Positions 15,522-24,074 are shown, numbered from the stretch's first letter. The stretch is 64,000 bases of DNA from Agromyces sp. ISL-38 (GCF_018613935.1 NZ_JAGGPF010000001.1:552933-616932), one strand, 5' to 3'. The notes: a model not told the origin generated them from the sequence alone. Numbers and translations: made by a program.

Positions 15522-16897
15522 GCCGCGAGCTGGACCACGACGCCGTTCGGGAGGACATTGCCGGATTCGGAGGACGCTCGGTGCCGAATTCGTCCTCCGA
15601 AGCCGCAGATGTCCTCCCAACTGAGGAGGACCCGACTCAGGAGGACCCAACTCAGGAGATCCCGACCGAGGCCACCGGCGTGAGTGAGCGCACCGCCGAG
15701 TTCCTGCGCGAGGAAGACGAGCACGCGGCCCACAACTACCACCCGCTGCCCGTCGTGGTGGAGCGCGGCGACGGCGCCTGGGTGACGGACGTCGACGGCC
15801 GCCGCTACCTCGATTGCCTCGCCGCCTACTCGGCCGTGAACTTCGGCCACAGCAACGAGCGCCTCCTCGAGGTGGCGCGCGCGCAGCTCGGCCGCATCAC
15901 GCTCACGAGCCGCGCGTTCCACAACGACCAGCTCGGCCCGTTCGTGACCGAGCTCGCCGCGCTCGCCGGCAAGGACATGGTGCTCCCAATGAACACGGGC
16001 GCCGAGGCCGTGGAGTCGGCCATCAAGGTCGCTCGCGCCTGGGGCTACCGGGTGAAGGGCGTGACCGCGGATGCCGCGAACATCATCGTGATGGCGGGCA
16101 ACTTCCACGGCCGCACGACGACGATCATCTCGTTCAGCGACGACACCGTCGCGCGCGACGACTTCGGGCCGTACACCCCGGGCTTCCGCAAGGTGCCCTA
16201 CGACGATGCCGCGGCGGTCGAGGCGGCCATCGACGACAACACCGTCGCGGTGCTCGTGGAGCCGATCCAGGGCGAGTCGGGCATCCTCGTGCCGTCGGCC
16301 GACTTCCTGCCGGCGCTGCGCGAGATCACCCGCCGCCACAACGTGCTGCTCATCGCCGACGAGATCCAGTCGGGCCTCGGCCGCACGGGGTCGACGTTCG
16401 CGTGCGACCTCGTGGGCGTCGTGCCCGACCTCTACCTGCTCGGCAAGGCCCTCGGCGGCGGCATCGTGCCCGTCTCCGCGGTGGTCGGCGACCGCGACGT
16501 GCTCGGGGTGCTCCAGCCGGGCCAGCACGGCTCGACCTTCGGCGGCAACCCGCTTGCCGCAGCGGTCGGCCTCGAAGTCGTGCGCATGCTCGCGACGGGA
16601 GAGCCGCAGGAGCGTGCGCGGGAGCTCGGCGCGCACCTGCACGAGCGGCTCGTCGCGCTCATCGGGCGGGGCGTCGTCGCGGTGCGCGGCGCGGGCCTCT
16701 GGGCCGGCATCGACATCGATCCCGAGCTCGCGACCGGTCGCGTGGTGTGCGAGGCGCTCATGCGCCGGGGCGTGCTCGTGAAGGACACGCACGGTTCGAC
16801 GATCCGGCTCGCGCCGCCGATCGTCGTCGAGCAGAGCGATCTCGACTGGGCGGTCGACCAGCTCGAGGTCGTGCTCGAAGAGCTGCGCGGCGAGTGA
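15518..16897 (+). CDS. rocD: ornithine aminotransferase
   Basis: 459 residues from the ATG at 15518, which overlaps the ddaH stop (ATGA). Class-III PLP aminotransferase: NYHPLPVVVERGDG, YLDCLAAYSAVNFGH, NTGAEAVESAIKVARAWGY, GNFHGRTTTIISFS, EPIQGESGILVP, ADEIQSGLGRTG, LLGKALGGG (PLP Lys310), GSTFGGNPLAAA. It converts ornithine and 2-oxoglutarate to glutamate semialdehyde/P5C and glutamate; PutA can finish the route. Residues about 11-50 are unlike the family: they are low-complexity and coincide with a DNA inverted repeat plus a 15-bp tandem repeat. The normal protein would resume at about SERTAEFLREEDEHAAHNYH. Confidence 0.92.
   Translation: MSRELDHDAVREDIAGFGGRSVPNSSSEAADVLPTEEDPTQEDPTQEIPTEATGVSERTAEFLREEDEHAAHNYHPLPVVVERGDGAWVTDVDGRRYLDCLAAYSAVNFGHSNERLLEVARAQLGRITLTSRAFHNDQLGPFVTELAALAGKDMVLPMNTGAEAVESAIKVARAWGYRVKGVTADAANIIVMAGNFHGRTTTIISFSDDTVARDDFGPYTPGFRKVPYDDAAAVEAAIDDNTVAVLVEPIQGESGILVPSADFLPALREITRRHNVLLIADEIQSGLGRTGSTFACDLVGVVPDLYLLGKALGGGIVPVSAVVGDRDVLGVLQPGQHGSTFGGNPLAAAVGLEVVRMLATGEPQERARELGAHLHERLVALIGRGVVAVRGAGLWAGIDIDPELATGRVVCEALMRRGVLVKDTHGSTIRLAPPIVVEQSDLDWAVDQLEVVLEELRGE
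15550..15617. repeat. imperfect inverted repeat inside rocD N-terminus
   Basis: The 26-base left arm (15550-15575, starting GGAGGACAT and ending TCGGAGGAC) is mirrored by the right arm (15592-15617, starting GTCCTCCGA and ending ATGTCCTCC) around a 16-bp spacer containing GAATTC. It lies in frame within rocD, and a family-atypical protein stretch corresponds to it. Confidence 0.65.
15626..15655 (+). repeat. 15-bp tandem repeat in rocD
   Basis: GAGGACCCGACTCAG at 15626-15640 is followed by GAGGACCCAACTCAG at 15641-15655 and a partial third unit. It encodes EDPTQ twice. It directly follows the inverted repeat and belongs to the same inserted-looking segment. Confidence 0.7.
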
Positions 16898-16903
16898 CCT
16901 GAC

Positions 16904-16935
16904 GAGTGGGCGGATGCCGCGGCATCCGCTCACTC
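16904..16935 (+). terminator. hairpin downstream of rocD
   Basis: GAGTGGGCGGATGCC and GGCATCCGCTCACTC form a 32-bp palindrome with one mismatch starting 6 bp after the rocD stop. Strong GC stem, no T-run; likely terminator or 3'-end stabiliser. Confidence 0.6.
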
Positions 16936-17292
16936 GGTCGTGACGGTGATCGCGCCGTTCTAGGTTCGCAGCTCTTCGGTTCCCGTCCTTGTGAGGCACA
17001 GACGTTGTTGTACCGCCCGGACGGTTGCCCACGTGGCTCGCGGTGGCCGCGATCGCGTGCGTAGTACTCGCGATCGGTAGCGCACTCGCTGGCTACATGA
17101 GACGTCGGCGGCTTCCGACGCCGGCGGTAACTCACTGACGATCGGTTGTGGCACCCTCGCTCGTGCACCGTGGTTCTTGCCCCGTTGGACGTTTCCCGCC
17201 AGCATGGCCGTGGACGGAGTGCCGACGGGACACCGCAGCAGGTCCACGACGATGGGAGGCCGCGTGGGCGGGTACAGGACACGTCGAACACC
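16936..17292. other. 357-bp region without a confident gene
   Basis: A stretch around 17030-17137 can encode a short hydrophobic segment (WLAVAAIACVVLAIGSALAG followed by MRRRR) ending at TGA, but it has no clear start codon or ribosome-binding site. Base composition becomes less GC-rich here, marking the left edge of the accessory island. Nothing else is recognisable. Confidence 0.3.
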
Positions 17293-17760
17293 GTGGTGAA
17301 CCGCCGACGCGGGCCGCGGGCTACTCGCCGGCAGCAGGCGTCGGCACTCCTGACGCCATTGGCATCGATCGCGCTCCTGGTGCTGCTCAGCGGTTGCACG
17401 TTCGGTGAGGACTATGAGCATTATGCGATCTTCGACCGGGAGGCGGAGCCGGCCGACGCGCCTCCATCCGAGCTTGCCGATCAGGAGCTCTACGGCGTCG
17501 ACGTCGACAGCCTTCGCTTCGCCACCGAGTATGAGGGCGACCGCCTCTACCTTGCGAAGGGCAGCGACCCCAAAGGGGGGATCTGTCTTCTCGTCGATGG
17601 TCCCGGAGACGAGGGCGTCTCGGCGGCGTGCAGCGGCGGCAGTTGGGTTGGAATGGAAGGGCCTGGCCGCCACGCGTACCACGTGCACCCCGATGGCGCA
17701 CGGCCGCCCGATGGCGTCTATACGGACCTGACTGAGAACATCTCGGTCAAGATAGGGTAG
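17293..17760 (+). CDS. putative lipoprotein of unknown function
   Basis: 155 residues from the GTG at 17293, or GTG at 17296; the longer upstream frame is arginine-rich and not protein-like. Residues about 18-35 are hydrophobic and end in LLSGC, a lipobox. The mature part has TEYEGDRLYLAKGSDPKGG, ICLLVDGPGDEGVSAACSGG and HAYHVHPDGARPPDGVYTDL, similar in style to small actinobacterial exported lipoproteins. Unrelated to its neighbours. It is the first gene of the island and lies just left of the first CGATCG palindrome. The start is uncertain. Confidence 0.55.
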   Translation: MVNRRRGPRATRRQQASALLTPLASIALLVLLSGCTFGEDYEHYAIFDREAEPADAPPSELADQELYGVDVDSLRFATEYEGDRLYLAKGSDPKGGICLLVDGPGDEGVSAACSGGSWVGMEGPGRHAYHVHPDGARPPDGVYTDLTENISVKIG

Positions 17761-17873
17761 GTCGATCCGTCGTCAGTGAGTTAGCGTGCGTGCGTGCGAC
17801 CGAACAAGGCCGGTTGATTCGTGAGGCATTTCAACCCGCGAGCGGTGCGCAGGGTCGGCCACATCGCGAGTTG

Positions 17874-17893
17874 TCAGAATCGATCGTTTCTGA
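17874..17893. repeat. CGATCG-centred palindrome, copy A
   Basis: TCAGAATCGATCGTTTCTGA: arms TCAGAA and TTCTGA around CGATCG, inside a longer near-symmetric TTGT...ACAA context. It lies between the convergent ends of the lipoprotein gene and the membrane protein gene. Confidence 0.75.
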
Positions 17894-17937
17894 ACAATGA
17901 CGGCAGCAGAGCGCGGCCCGATGCCCGACCTGTTCGT

Positions 17938-18273
17938 CTAGACCAGGATGAAGCCAGAGGCCCCAACGGTCATCACGAGGGCCAGGGCACCGATGAGAGC
18001 CATGGCGATCATCGTGAGTCGGAGAACCATGGGGCGAGCCCGTACCGGCAGCGCGTACGTCACCGCGATCGCGATCGCCGCTGAAGCGAGCACGAGCAAG
18101 CCAGCCGAGATCGCGGCGGATTCCCGGGCATCGACCGCGCAGCTCGGTGGCGCGGGCAAAACCGCCGGGCAGACCTCAGGCATTTGCGCGACGACTAGGA
18201 GAAGCACAACGACGATCGCGGCTGTGGTGGTGGTCGGGATCCATGCTCGGCTTGCAGCTGTGATGGATGCCAT
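17938..18273 (-). CDS. small three-helix membrane protein, unknown
   Basis: 111 residues from the ATG at 18273, with AAAGG a few bases upstream. Three hydrophobic segments: about 14-32 (TTAAIVVVLLLVVAQM), about 52-72 (AISAGLLVLASAAIAIAVTY) and about 84-108 (LTMIAMALIGALALVMTVGA). The first loop has two cysteines (EVCPAV and PSCAVD), which could form a disulphide outside the membrane. No family recognised. It is the only gene between palindromes A and B and is oriented against its neighbours. Confidence 0.6.
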   Translation of the reverse strand: MASITAASRAWIPTTTTAAIVVVLLLVVAQMPEVCPAVLPAPPSCAVDARESAAISAGLLVLASAAIAIAVTYALPVRARPMVLRLTMIAMALIGALALVMTVGASGFILV

Positions 18274-18603
18274 TTGCGTTGTTGCCTTTCGCTCGGGGTT
18301 CTCGTTGACACCATCGTCACGGGCGGCAGAGACACCTCTGTCGGTGCTGCGACAAGTGTTGCGAAACCGATGCAGGATCGTCGCGGCATCGTGACGGGCC
18401 GCGCCCAACGAAACCGCCGAGGCGGTCGTTCCCGATGCTTCGCTGTGGTGAGCAGGCGCGGCCGGCATACTGCGCCCGTCATAAACGATCGTTTGTGACA
18501 GGCCGTAGGCTTCCCCCTCTGGGAAGGTGGCACCAGAAGGTGGGTCGCGGCCACACTGCCGCTGCTCTAGTGTCTGGCCCAGCCGACGGATATGGAGTGT
18601 GTC
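18274..18603. other. 330-bp divergent gap containing palindrome copy B
   Basis: Separates the divergent membrane protein and secreted protein genes. Apart from the CGATCG palindrome at 18479-18498 and presumed promoters, nothing is recognisable; no open frame here looks protein-like. Confidence 0.4.
18479..18498. repeat. CGATCG-centred palindrome, copy B
   Basis: TCATAAACGATCGTTTGTGA: arms TCA-T-AAA and TTT-G-TGA around CGATCG, one mismatch. It lies between the divergent starts of the membrane protein and secreted protein genes. Confidence 0.75.
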
Positions 18604-19467
18604 ATGAAGGTTCTGATCGCAGGAGTGGCGACGGTCACGATGGCCGTATCGCTGGCTCTCCTACCGGCTGCGGCGCACGCCGCTGAGCCGGCCGACTGCT
18701 TTTCGGTGAGTCAGGAGTTCGCTGATCACTACCGCGTGACGAAGAATGTGCCGGCGGACGCTGAAATGGCGGCTGTATGCACCTCGAGCGCTGTGACGGT
18801 GTGGGCCGAACTTCCAGACGGTACTCGGCTAGAGCCAGAAAGCGCGCCCATCCCGACTAGCGAGAGCAGCGAGGCGCCGAGCAACCAGGGACAAATCCTG
18901 ACCGAGGGTCAGAATCAAGCGCTGTCAACCGAGAGCGAGGAACCGCTGCCAGCGGAACCGTGGACGTGCGTGATCATCAGCGTGTGCGCGGCCGATTGCA
19001 ACTACCGTGAGCCGTATCTGCGGCACAATCCGACCACTGGCGAGATTATCTGGCAGAGGTCCATTTCGCTCTACGTGAAGTTCGATTTGCAGCAGTTGAA
19101 TCAGCTGGTCTCGTTTCGCATCACGAGCGACGACGGGATCCCCATCACTGCCCACGGTGAGTTAGATCTATACCGAATGCACAACATCCTCAGCCCCACG
19201 CTCGAGCAAGAGAAGCCGTTTTTATTCCTCACGCCCCAAAACCAGCTCATCCGCACTTCATGGCTCAGTCGAGCCGATAAGACCGAGGGGAAGTACTCTA
19301 TTGCGTTTCACCTGGACTCGATCTATGACTCCGAGGACGACATAGTGTTCGCCTTCAACGGATACATCGGCAGCTCCCCGCGCTTTCAGTGCTACCAATA
19401 TGTTGGACCCGCGTACTCCAAGAACTGCGCTTGGCCCAACAAGCAGGAAGTGGGGATTTGGCCATAG
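18604..19467 (+). CDS. secreted protein of unknown function
   Basis: 287 residues from the ATG at 18604. A classical signal peptide (MKVLIAGVATVTMAVSLALL...AAAHA) predicts cleavage after AHA. The mature part has an acidic, serine-rich segment (about 80-120) and then a beta-rich domain with LYVKFDLQQLNQLVSFRITS, GELDLYRMHNILSP and YSIAFHLDSIYDSEDDIVFAF. Six or so cysteines are spread along the chain. No family recognised. Codon use is visibly less GC-rich than in core genes such as putA, suggesting transfer. It is the only gene between palindromes B and C. Confidence 0.65.
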   Translation: MKVLIAGVATVTMAVSLALLPAAAHAAEPADCFSVSQEFADHYRVTKNVPADAEMAAVCTSSAVTVWAELPDGTRLEPESAPIPTSESSEAPSNQGQILTEGQNQALSTESEEPLPAEPWTCVIISVCAADCNYREPYLRHNPTTGEIIWQRSISLYVKFDLQQLNQLVSFRITSDDGIPITAHGELDLYRMHNILSPTLEQEKPFLFLTPQNQLIRTSWLSRADKTEGKYSIAFHLDSIYDSEDDIVFAFNGYIGSSPRFQCYQYVGPAYSKNCAWPNKQEVGIWP

Positions 19468-19500
19468 CGGATGAGCCATCGCGCAGCCGTGCCCCGCAGC

Positions 19501-19520
19501 TCAATAACGATTGTTTCTGA
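19501..19520. repeat. CGATCG-type palindrome, copy C
   Basis: TCAATAACGATTGTTTCTGA: same layout as copies A and B, with CGATTG in the centre. It lies between the convergent ends of the secreted protein gene (34 bp away) and the next gene (26 bp away). Confidence 0.7.
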
Positions 19521-19545
19521 CGCGGCGAGGTCTTCAATGCTCCTC

Positions 19546-20109
19546 TCAGTAGTCGGCGCGGATCCAGTCGGTGATCGGCTCGAGCACTGGGTTCGTGTCT
19601 CTCGCCATTGGCTGATCGATCTGCACGTCGGTGAGGATGCGGAGGTCGCCGAGCATCGCCGTCTTGCGGATCACACCGAGGCGACGGTCGATGACCATCG
19701 TTGCCCGAAAAGCGGGGTCTTCGACGTGCTCGAACGTGAGCAGGATCGAGTGCGTTCCGATCTCCTGCGCGAGCATCGGGTAGAAGCTCTCGTTCCGACG
19801 TCCCCACAGCAGCAACCGATCCGGGTACAGCATCCGGATCTCATTGAACATGCCGCTTCCGAACTCAGCTTGAAAGGGAGGGTCAGGTGGCAGAGAAACG
19901 GTACCGTCGCGATAGGAATAGACCTCCCCGCGACTGGTGACCATGTGCCATTCGCCGCCGGGGAGGTCGAGCTCAACTTGGAACTGAAAGTGATGCTCAC
20001 CCTGTTGGGTCACTCCAGTCGCGCGAACGCTGGCATGCGAAGTCATCCGCAGGACTTCATTCAGAACGCCGGGCCCGTCCGATCGGGGTAGCACCGTATT
20101 AAACTTCAC
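19546..20109 (-). CDS. hypothetical protein, cytoplasmic, unknown family
   Basis: 187 residues from the GTG at 20109 (VKFNTVLPRSDGPGVLNEV); longer starts would cross palindrome D and read arginine-rich sequence. No signal peptide or membrane helix. Visible features are QFQVELDLPGGEWHMVTSRGE, VYSYRDGTVSLPPDPPFQ, ILLTFEHVEDPAFRATMVID and LGDLRILTDVQIDQPMARD, suggesting an alpha/beta fold. No family recognised. It is the sole gene between palindromes C and D. Confidence 0.5.
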   Translation of the reverse strand: MKFNTVLPRSDGPGVLNEVLRMTSHASVRATGVTQQGEHHFQFQVELDLPGGEWHMVTSRGEVYSYRDGTVSLPPDPPFQAEFGSGMFNEIRMLYPDRLLLWGRRNESFYPMLAQEIGTHSILLTFEHVEDPAFRATMVIDRRLGVIRKTAMLGDLRILTDVQIDQPMARDTNPVLEPITDWIRADY

Positions 20110-20155
20110 AGCCCGATCATGCCTCAACCCTTCAGTGCTCGCACGTCGGACCGCG

Positions 20156-20176
20156 TCAGAAAACGATCGTTTGAGA
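20156..20176. repeat. CGATCG-centred palindrome, copy D
   Basis: Left arm TCAGAAAA, centre CGATCG (20164-20169), right arm TTTGAGA, with one extra A in the left arm. It lies 47 bp upstream of the gene starting at 20109 and is the last copy of the island. Confidence 0.7.
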
Positions 20177-20380
20177 ACACTGCCGGCGAGATGGTCAGAA
20201 CCCGCCCGAATCGGTGGTCGAAACTCACGATTCCAGAGAAGATGTCGAAACCTCGCGTGTCTGGGGTTTTCGACTACCACACCAGAGGCTTCGGCCAGCG
20301 ATGGAAACGGTCGCGCCTGCGCTGGAGAACTTCCGTACATACGACTTGCTCCCGGGCCAGATCCGCGCGGGATACGCGAC

Positions 20381-20418
20381 AGAAGGTGTGCGGATGCCGC
20401 AGCATCCGCATACCTTCT
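20381..20418 (-). terminator. strong hairpin downstream of the alpha/beta hydrolase gene
   Basis: Arms AGAAGGTGTGCGGATGC and GCATCCGCATACCTTCT with a CGCA loop: 17 bp stem with one mismatch. It lies 70 bp beyond the hydrolase stop on the minus strand and is the right boundary between the island and the hydrolase gene. The rest of 20177-20488 shows nothing recognisable. Confidence 0.6.
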
Positions 20419-20488
20419 GCGCGCGTGGCGCTGGGGCTCAGTTCACCAACGACTCGGCGCGCGACTCAGCGCCGACGCCTTGCGTCGA

Positions 20489-21435
<947 letters not shown>

Positions 21436-21461
21436 CGTCACCGTCCGAATCGAGATCCCTC

Positions 21462-21968
21462 ATGCCAGACTTCTCCCTCCTGCTCGACCTCGTGAACTCG
21501 CGCCTCGTGCTCGGCGACGAGGTCAGCGATGAGCTCGGCGACGACTCCGCGGCATCCGCATGGCTCAAGGCTCACGGCCACGCCGGCACCAGGGCCGAGA
21601 TCGCCGATGCGCGGGCGGTGCGCGAGGTGCTCGTGCCGTTCCTGCGAGGGCAGACGGATGCCACTGCGCTCGCGCCGTGGGCCGGCGCCATGCGCAAGCG
21701 CGCCGAACTCCACGACGGCGGCATCGAGTGGGTCGACGAGGTCGACCCCGCACTCGCGATCGGCGCGAAGGCCATCGAGGAGTGGAGCGCGCTGCAGGGC
21801 GAGCAGGGCTCGCGTATCCGGCCGTGTGCCGCCGCGGACTGCCAGCACTTCCTCATCGACGAGAGCCGAGCCAACGCGCGCAAGTGGCACTCGATGGAGA
21901 CGTGTGGCAACCGGGAGAAGGCGCGCCGGCACTACGCTCGGGCGAAGCGCGGGGTCGCGGTGAGCTGA
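21462..21968 (+). CDS. CGNR zinc-finger/ABATE-type regulator
   Basis: 168 residues from the ATG at 21462 (MPDFSLLLDLVNSRLV). The N-terminal stress-induced ABATE-like domain (about 1-115) is followed by the C-terminal CGNR zinc finger: RIRPCAAADCQHFLIDES, then WHSMETCGNREKARRHY, with the Cys pairs and the CGN-R motif. These proteins are probable DNA-binding regulators. It faces the haloperoxidase-like gene across 139 bp and likely controls it. It ends 4 bp from the convergent TetR gene. Confidence 0.85.
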   Translation: MPDFSLLLDLVNSRLVLGDEVSDELGDDSAASAWLKAHGHAGTRAEIADARAVREVLVPFLRGQTDATALAPWAGAMRKRAELHDGGIEWVDEVDPALAIGAKAIEEWSALQGEQGSRIRPCAAADCQHFLIDESRANARKWHSMETCGNREKARRHYARAKRGVAVS

Positions 21969-21971
21969 AGG

Positions 21972-22664
21972 TCAGGCGTCGCCCCGCGGTGCCAGCAGGT
22001 AACCGCGCAAGAACTCGTCGAACGCCGCCGTCATGTCGACCGACTCGTCGAGCAGCCACTGCTGCTGCAGGCCGTCCATCACGGCGGCGATGAGCCGGGC
22101 GGCGTGGGCGGTGTCGATGTCGGCACGGATGATGCCGTCGCGTTGGGCATCGTCGAGCACGGCGCGTGCCGAGGTCGCCGCTTCGGCATACCGACGTGCG
22201 AACTCCTCATGGGCGGGGTGCTCGCTGTCGGTGGCCTCCGCTGAGATCACCGTGTAGAGCGAGGTGAGGCCGCGAGTGGTCTGGTTGTACGCGACCACTT
22301 TGCGCACCTGCTCGAGCAGGGTGAACTCCGACACGTCGCCGGCGGCCTCCTGCACTCGCGCGTCGCGCTGGCGGAGCACCTCGGTGAAGAGCTCCTCTTT
22401 ACCTGCGAAGTGATGCATGAGCCCGGCGAGAGTGAGGTTGACCCGCTTCGCGATCTCACGAAGCGACCCGCTGTGATAGCCGCTGCGCCCGAACACCAGC
22501 AGTGCGGCGTCGACGATCTCCTGGCGTTTGGCCTGCCCCTTCGCGTAACTGCCGCGCGGCGCGCGCGATGACGGGGCACCGGATGCCTCGGGCCCGGATG
22601 CCTCGGGCGTCGGCGTCGACACGCTCGTGCCGCTCGCGGCATCCGTCGCCTTATTGCGTTCCAT
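21972..22664 (-). CDS. TetR-family regulator of the ABC sugar importer
   Basis: 230 residues. After a 35-residue low-complexity Ser/Pro leader the protein reads RGSYAKGQAKRQEIVDAALLVF, then SGSLREIAKRVNLTLAGLMHHF, a TetR helix-turn-helix. The C-terminal part has TTRGLTSLYTVISAEA and MDGLQQQWLLDESVDM, as in the other two YAKG-type regulators here. It diverges from the solute-binding protein gene; an AAACC...GGTTT dyad at 22670-22691 is right beside its start. Probable repressor of the 22.8-27.1 kb glycoside operon. The leader may be shorter if a later start is used. Confidence 0.88.
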   Translation of the reverse strand: MERNKATDAASGTSVSTPTPEASGPEASGAPSSRAPRGSYAKGQAKRQEIVDAALLVFGRSGYHSGSLREIAKRVNLTLAGLMHHFAGKEELFTEVLRQRDARVQEAAGDVSEFTLLEQVRKVVAYNQTTRGLTSLYTVISAEATDSEHPAHEEFARRYAEAATSARAVLDDAQRDGIIRADIDTAHAARLIAAVMDGLQQQWLLDESVDMTAAFDEFLRGYLLAPRGDA

Positions 22665-22669
22665 ACCTA

Positions 22670-22691
22670 AAACCTATCGCATGAAAGGTTT
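22670..22691. promoter_or_regulatory. candidate TetR operator
   Basis: Arms AAACCTATC and GAAAGGTTT around GCAT, 8 of 11 pairs symmetric. It lies 6 bp upstream of the TetR start and 80 bp upstream of the solute-binding protein gene. Same outer half-sites as the dyad at 12826-12847. Confidence 0.55.
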
Positions 22692-22770
22692 CTGCGCTAT
22701 GTTGGATGCGTTGCGTCGGGTAGCCGTCGCACGTGCCCCGAGCGGGCACCGACCAATGGAGGCCGAGACG

Positions 22771-24069
22771 ATGAATCGATGGAGATCACAGCGAGCAACC
22801 GGGCGCATGGTAGCGGCCGGCGCGATCGTTGCTGCCGGCGCGATCATGCTGACCGCGTGCGGACGAGGCGACGGAGCGGCCGACGGCCCTGAGAGCAAGG
22901 GCGAGATCGACGACCAGCCCGCGACGGGCACGGTCGAGATCTGGGCGATGGGCAACGAGGGTGAAGTGCTCGGCGAACTCGCCGCCCAGTTCGAGGAGGA
23001 GAACCCCGACGTCACGATCGACGTCACCGCAGTGCCGTGGGAGAGCGCGCACGACCGCATCGCCACCGCGATCGCCGGCGGTGAGACGCCCGACATCTCG
23101 ATGCTCGGCACGACGTGGGTCGGCGAATTCGCCGCCACCGGCGCGTTCGAGCCGACGCCCGACGGGCTCGTCGACGAGGGCGACTTCTTCGAGGGCTCGT
23201 GGAACACGGCCGTCGTCGACGACGTGGCCTACGGCGTGCCCTGGTACGTCGACACCCGCGTGCTCTACTACCGCACCGACCTGGCCGAGGCGGCCGGCGT
23301 CGAAGCGCCCACGACGTGGGACGAGTACAAGACCTTCGCCGCGGCATTGAAAGACCAGGGTGCGACCTCCGGTGTCTCACTCCCGCCCGGCGGATTCGAC
23401 TCGTGGCAGTACATCGCACCGCTCGCCTGGCAGCAGGGCGGAGACATCCTCGACGCCGACGGCGAGACGTTCACGTTCGACAGCCCCGAGTGGCAGGAGG
23501 CGTTCGAGTTCTACGCGAGCTTCTTCGAAGAGGGCATCTCCGAGCCCGTGCGGCTCGAGGGCGGCGAGATCGAGCAGAAGTTCATCTCGGGCGAGGTCGG
23601 ATCGTTCTTCAGCGGCCCGTTCCACGTGAGCCTGCTGCGCGAACAGGGCGGACCCGAGTTCGCCGACAAGTTCGCCGTCGCGATGGTGCCGGGCGCCGAC
23701 ACCCGCACGAGCTTCACGGGCGGCGGCAACCTCGCCGTCTTCGACGACAGCGAGAACCGCGACGCCGCATGGAAGTTCGTGCGCTGGCTGAGCCAGCCCG
23801 AGACGCAAGTGCAGTGGTACGACATCTCGACCGACCTGCCGAGCGTCGAGGCCGCCTGGGACGACCCGGTGTTCGCCGACGACCCGTACCTCAGCGTCTT
23901 CGGCGAGCAGCTCACCGACTCGAAGGCCCCGCCGGCGATCCCCACCTGGGCGCAGGTGTCGGCGGTCATCGACCAGGAGCTCGAGAAGGTCACGCGTGGT
24001 GAGACGAGCGTCGAAGACGCACTCGCTGCGGTGCAGCAGCAGGCCGAGTCGATCGGCACGGGCCAGTAG
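22771..24069 (+). CDS. ABC sugar transporter, solute-binding lipoprotein
   Basis: 432 residues from the ATG at 22771, preceded by GGAGG; earlier in-frame ATGs lack this spacing. The signal peptide ends MLTAC. The mature part is a family-1 (MalE-like) binding protein: GTVEIWAMGNEGEVLGELAAQFEEENPDV, WESAHDRIATAIAGGETPDI, YGVPWYVDTRVLYYRTDLAEAAG, SPPTWDEY-like segment, GGGNLAVFDDSENRDAAWKF. It binds a carbohydrate outside the cell for the two permeases that follow. With a GH1 enzyme at the operon end, a beta-glucoside or oligosaccharide is likely. No ATPase gene is in the operon, so a shared MsiK-type ATPase is presumably used. Confidence 0.92.
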   Translation: MNRWRSQRATGRMVAAGAIVAAGAIMLTACGRGDGAADGPESKGEIDDQPATGTVEIWAMGNEGEVLGELAAQFEEENPDVTIDVTAVPWESAHDRIATAIAGGETPDISMLGTTWVGEFAATGAFEPTPDGLVDEGDFFEGSWNTAVVDDVAYGVPWYVDTRVLYYRTDLAEAAGVEAPTTWDEYKTFAAALKDQGATSGVSLPPGGFDSWQYIAPLAWQQGGDILDADGETFTFDSPEWQEAFEFYASFFEEGISEPVRLEGGEIEQKFISGEVGSFFSGPFHVSLLREQGGPEFADKFAVAMVPGADTRTSFTGGGNLAVFDDSENRDAAWKFVRWLSQPETQVQWYDISTDLPSVEAAWDDPVFADDPYLSVFGEQLTDSKAPPAIPTWAQVSAVIDQELEKVTRGETSVEDALAAVQQQAESIGTGQ

Positions 24070-24074
24070 GCATC

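Noticed and set aside
12852..15650. A 932-codon open frame on the minus strand
   Set aside because: Antisense shadow of the TetR, LLM oxidoreductase and ddaH genes, all clearly coded on the plus strand.
15626..15655. Tandem repeat considered as a start of a CRISPR-like array
   Set aside because: Two adjacent 15-bp units without spacers, in frame in rocD; no CRISPR character and no cas genes anywhere in the window.
17030..17137. Possible small membrane peptide (WLAVAAIACVVLAIGSALAG)
   Set aside because: One hydrophobic segment with basic tail is visible, but there is no start codon with a ribosome-binding site and no support from context.
17874..20176. CGATCG palindromes considered as ordinary bidirectional terminators
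   Set aside because: Copies B and D lie upstream of genes (divergent or promoter side), stems are AT-containing and short, and the sequence is conserved beyond pairing need.
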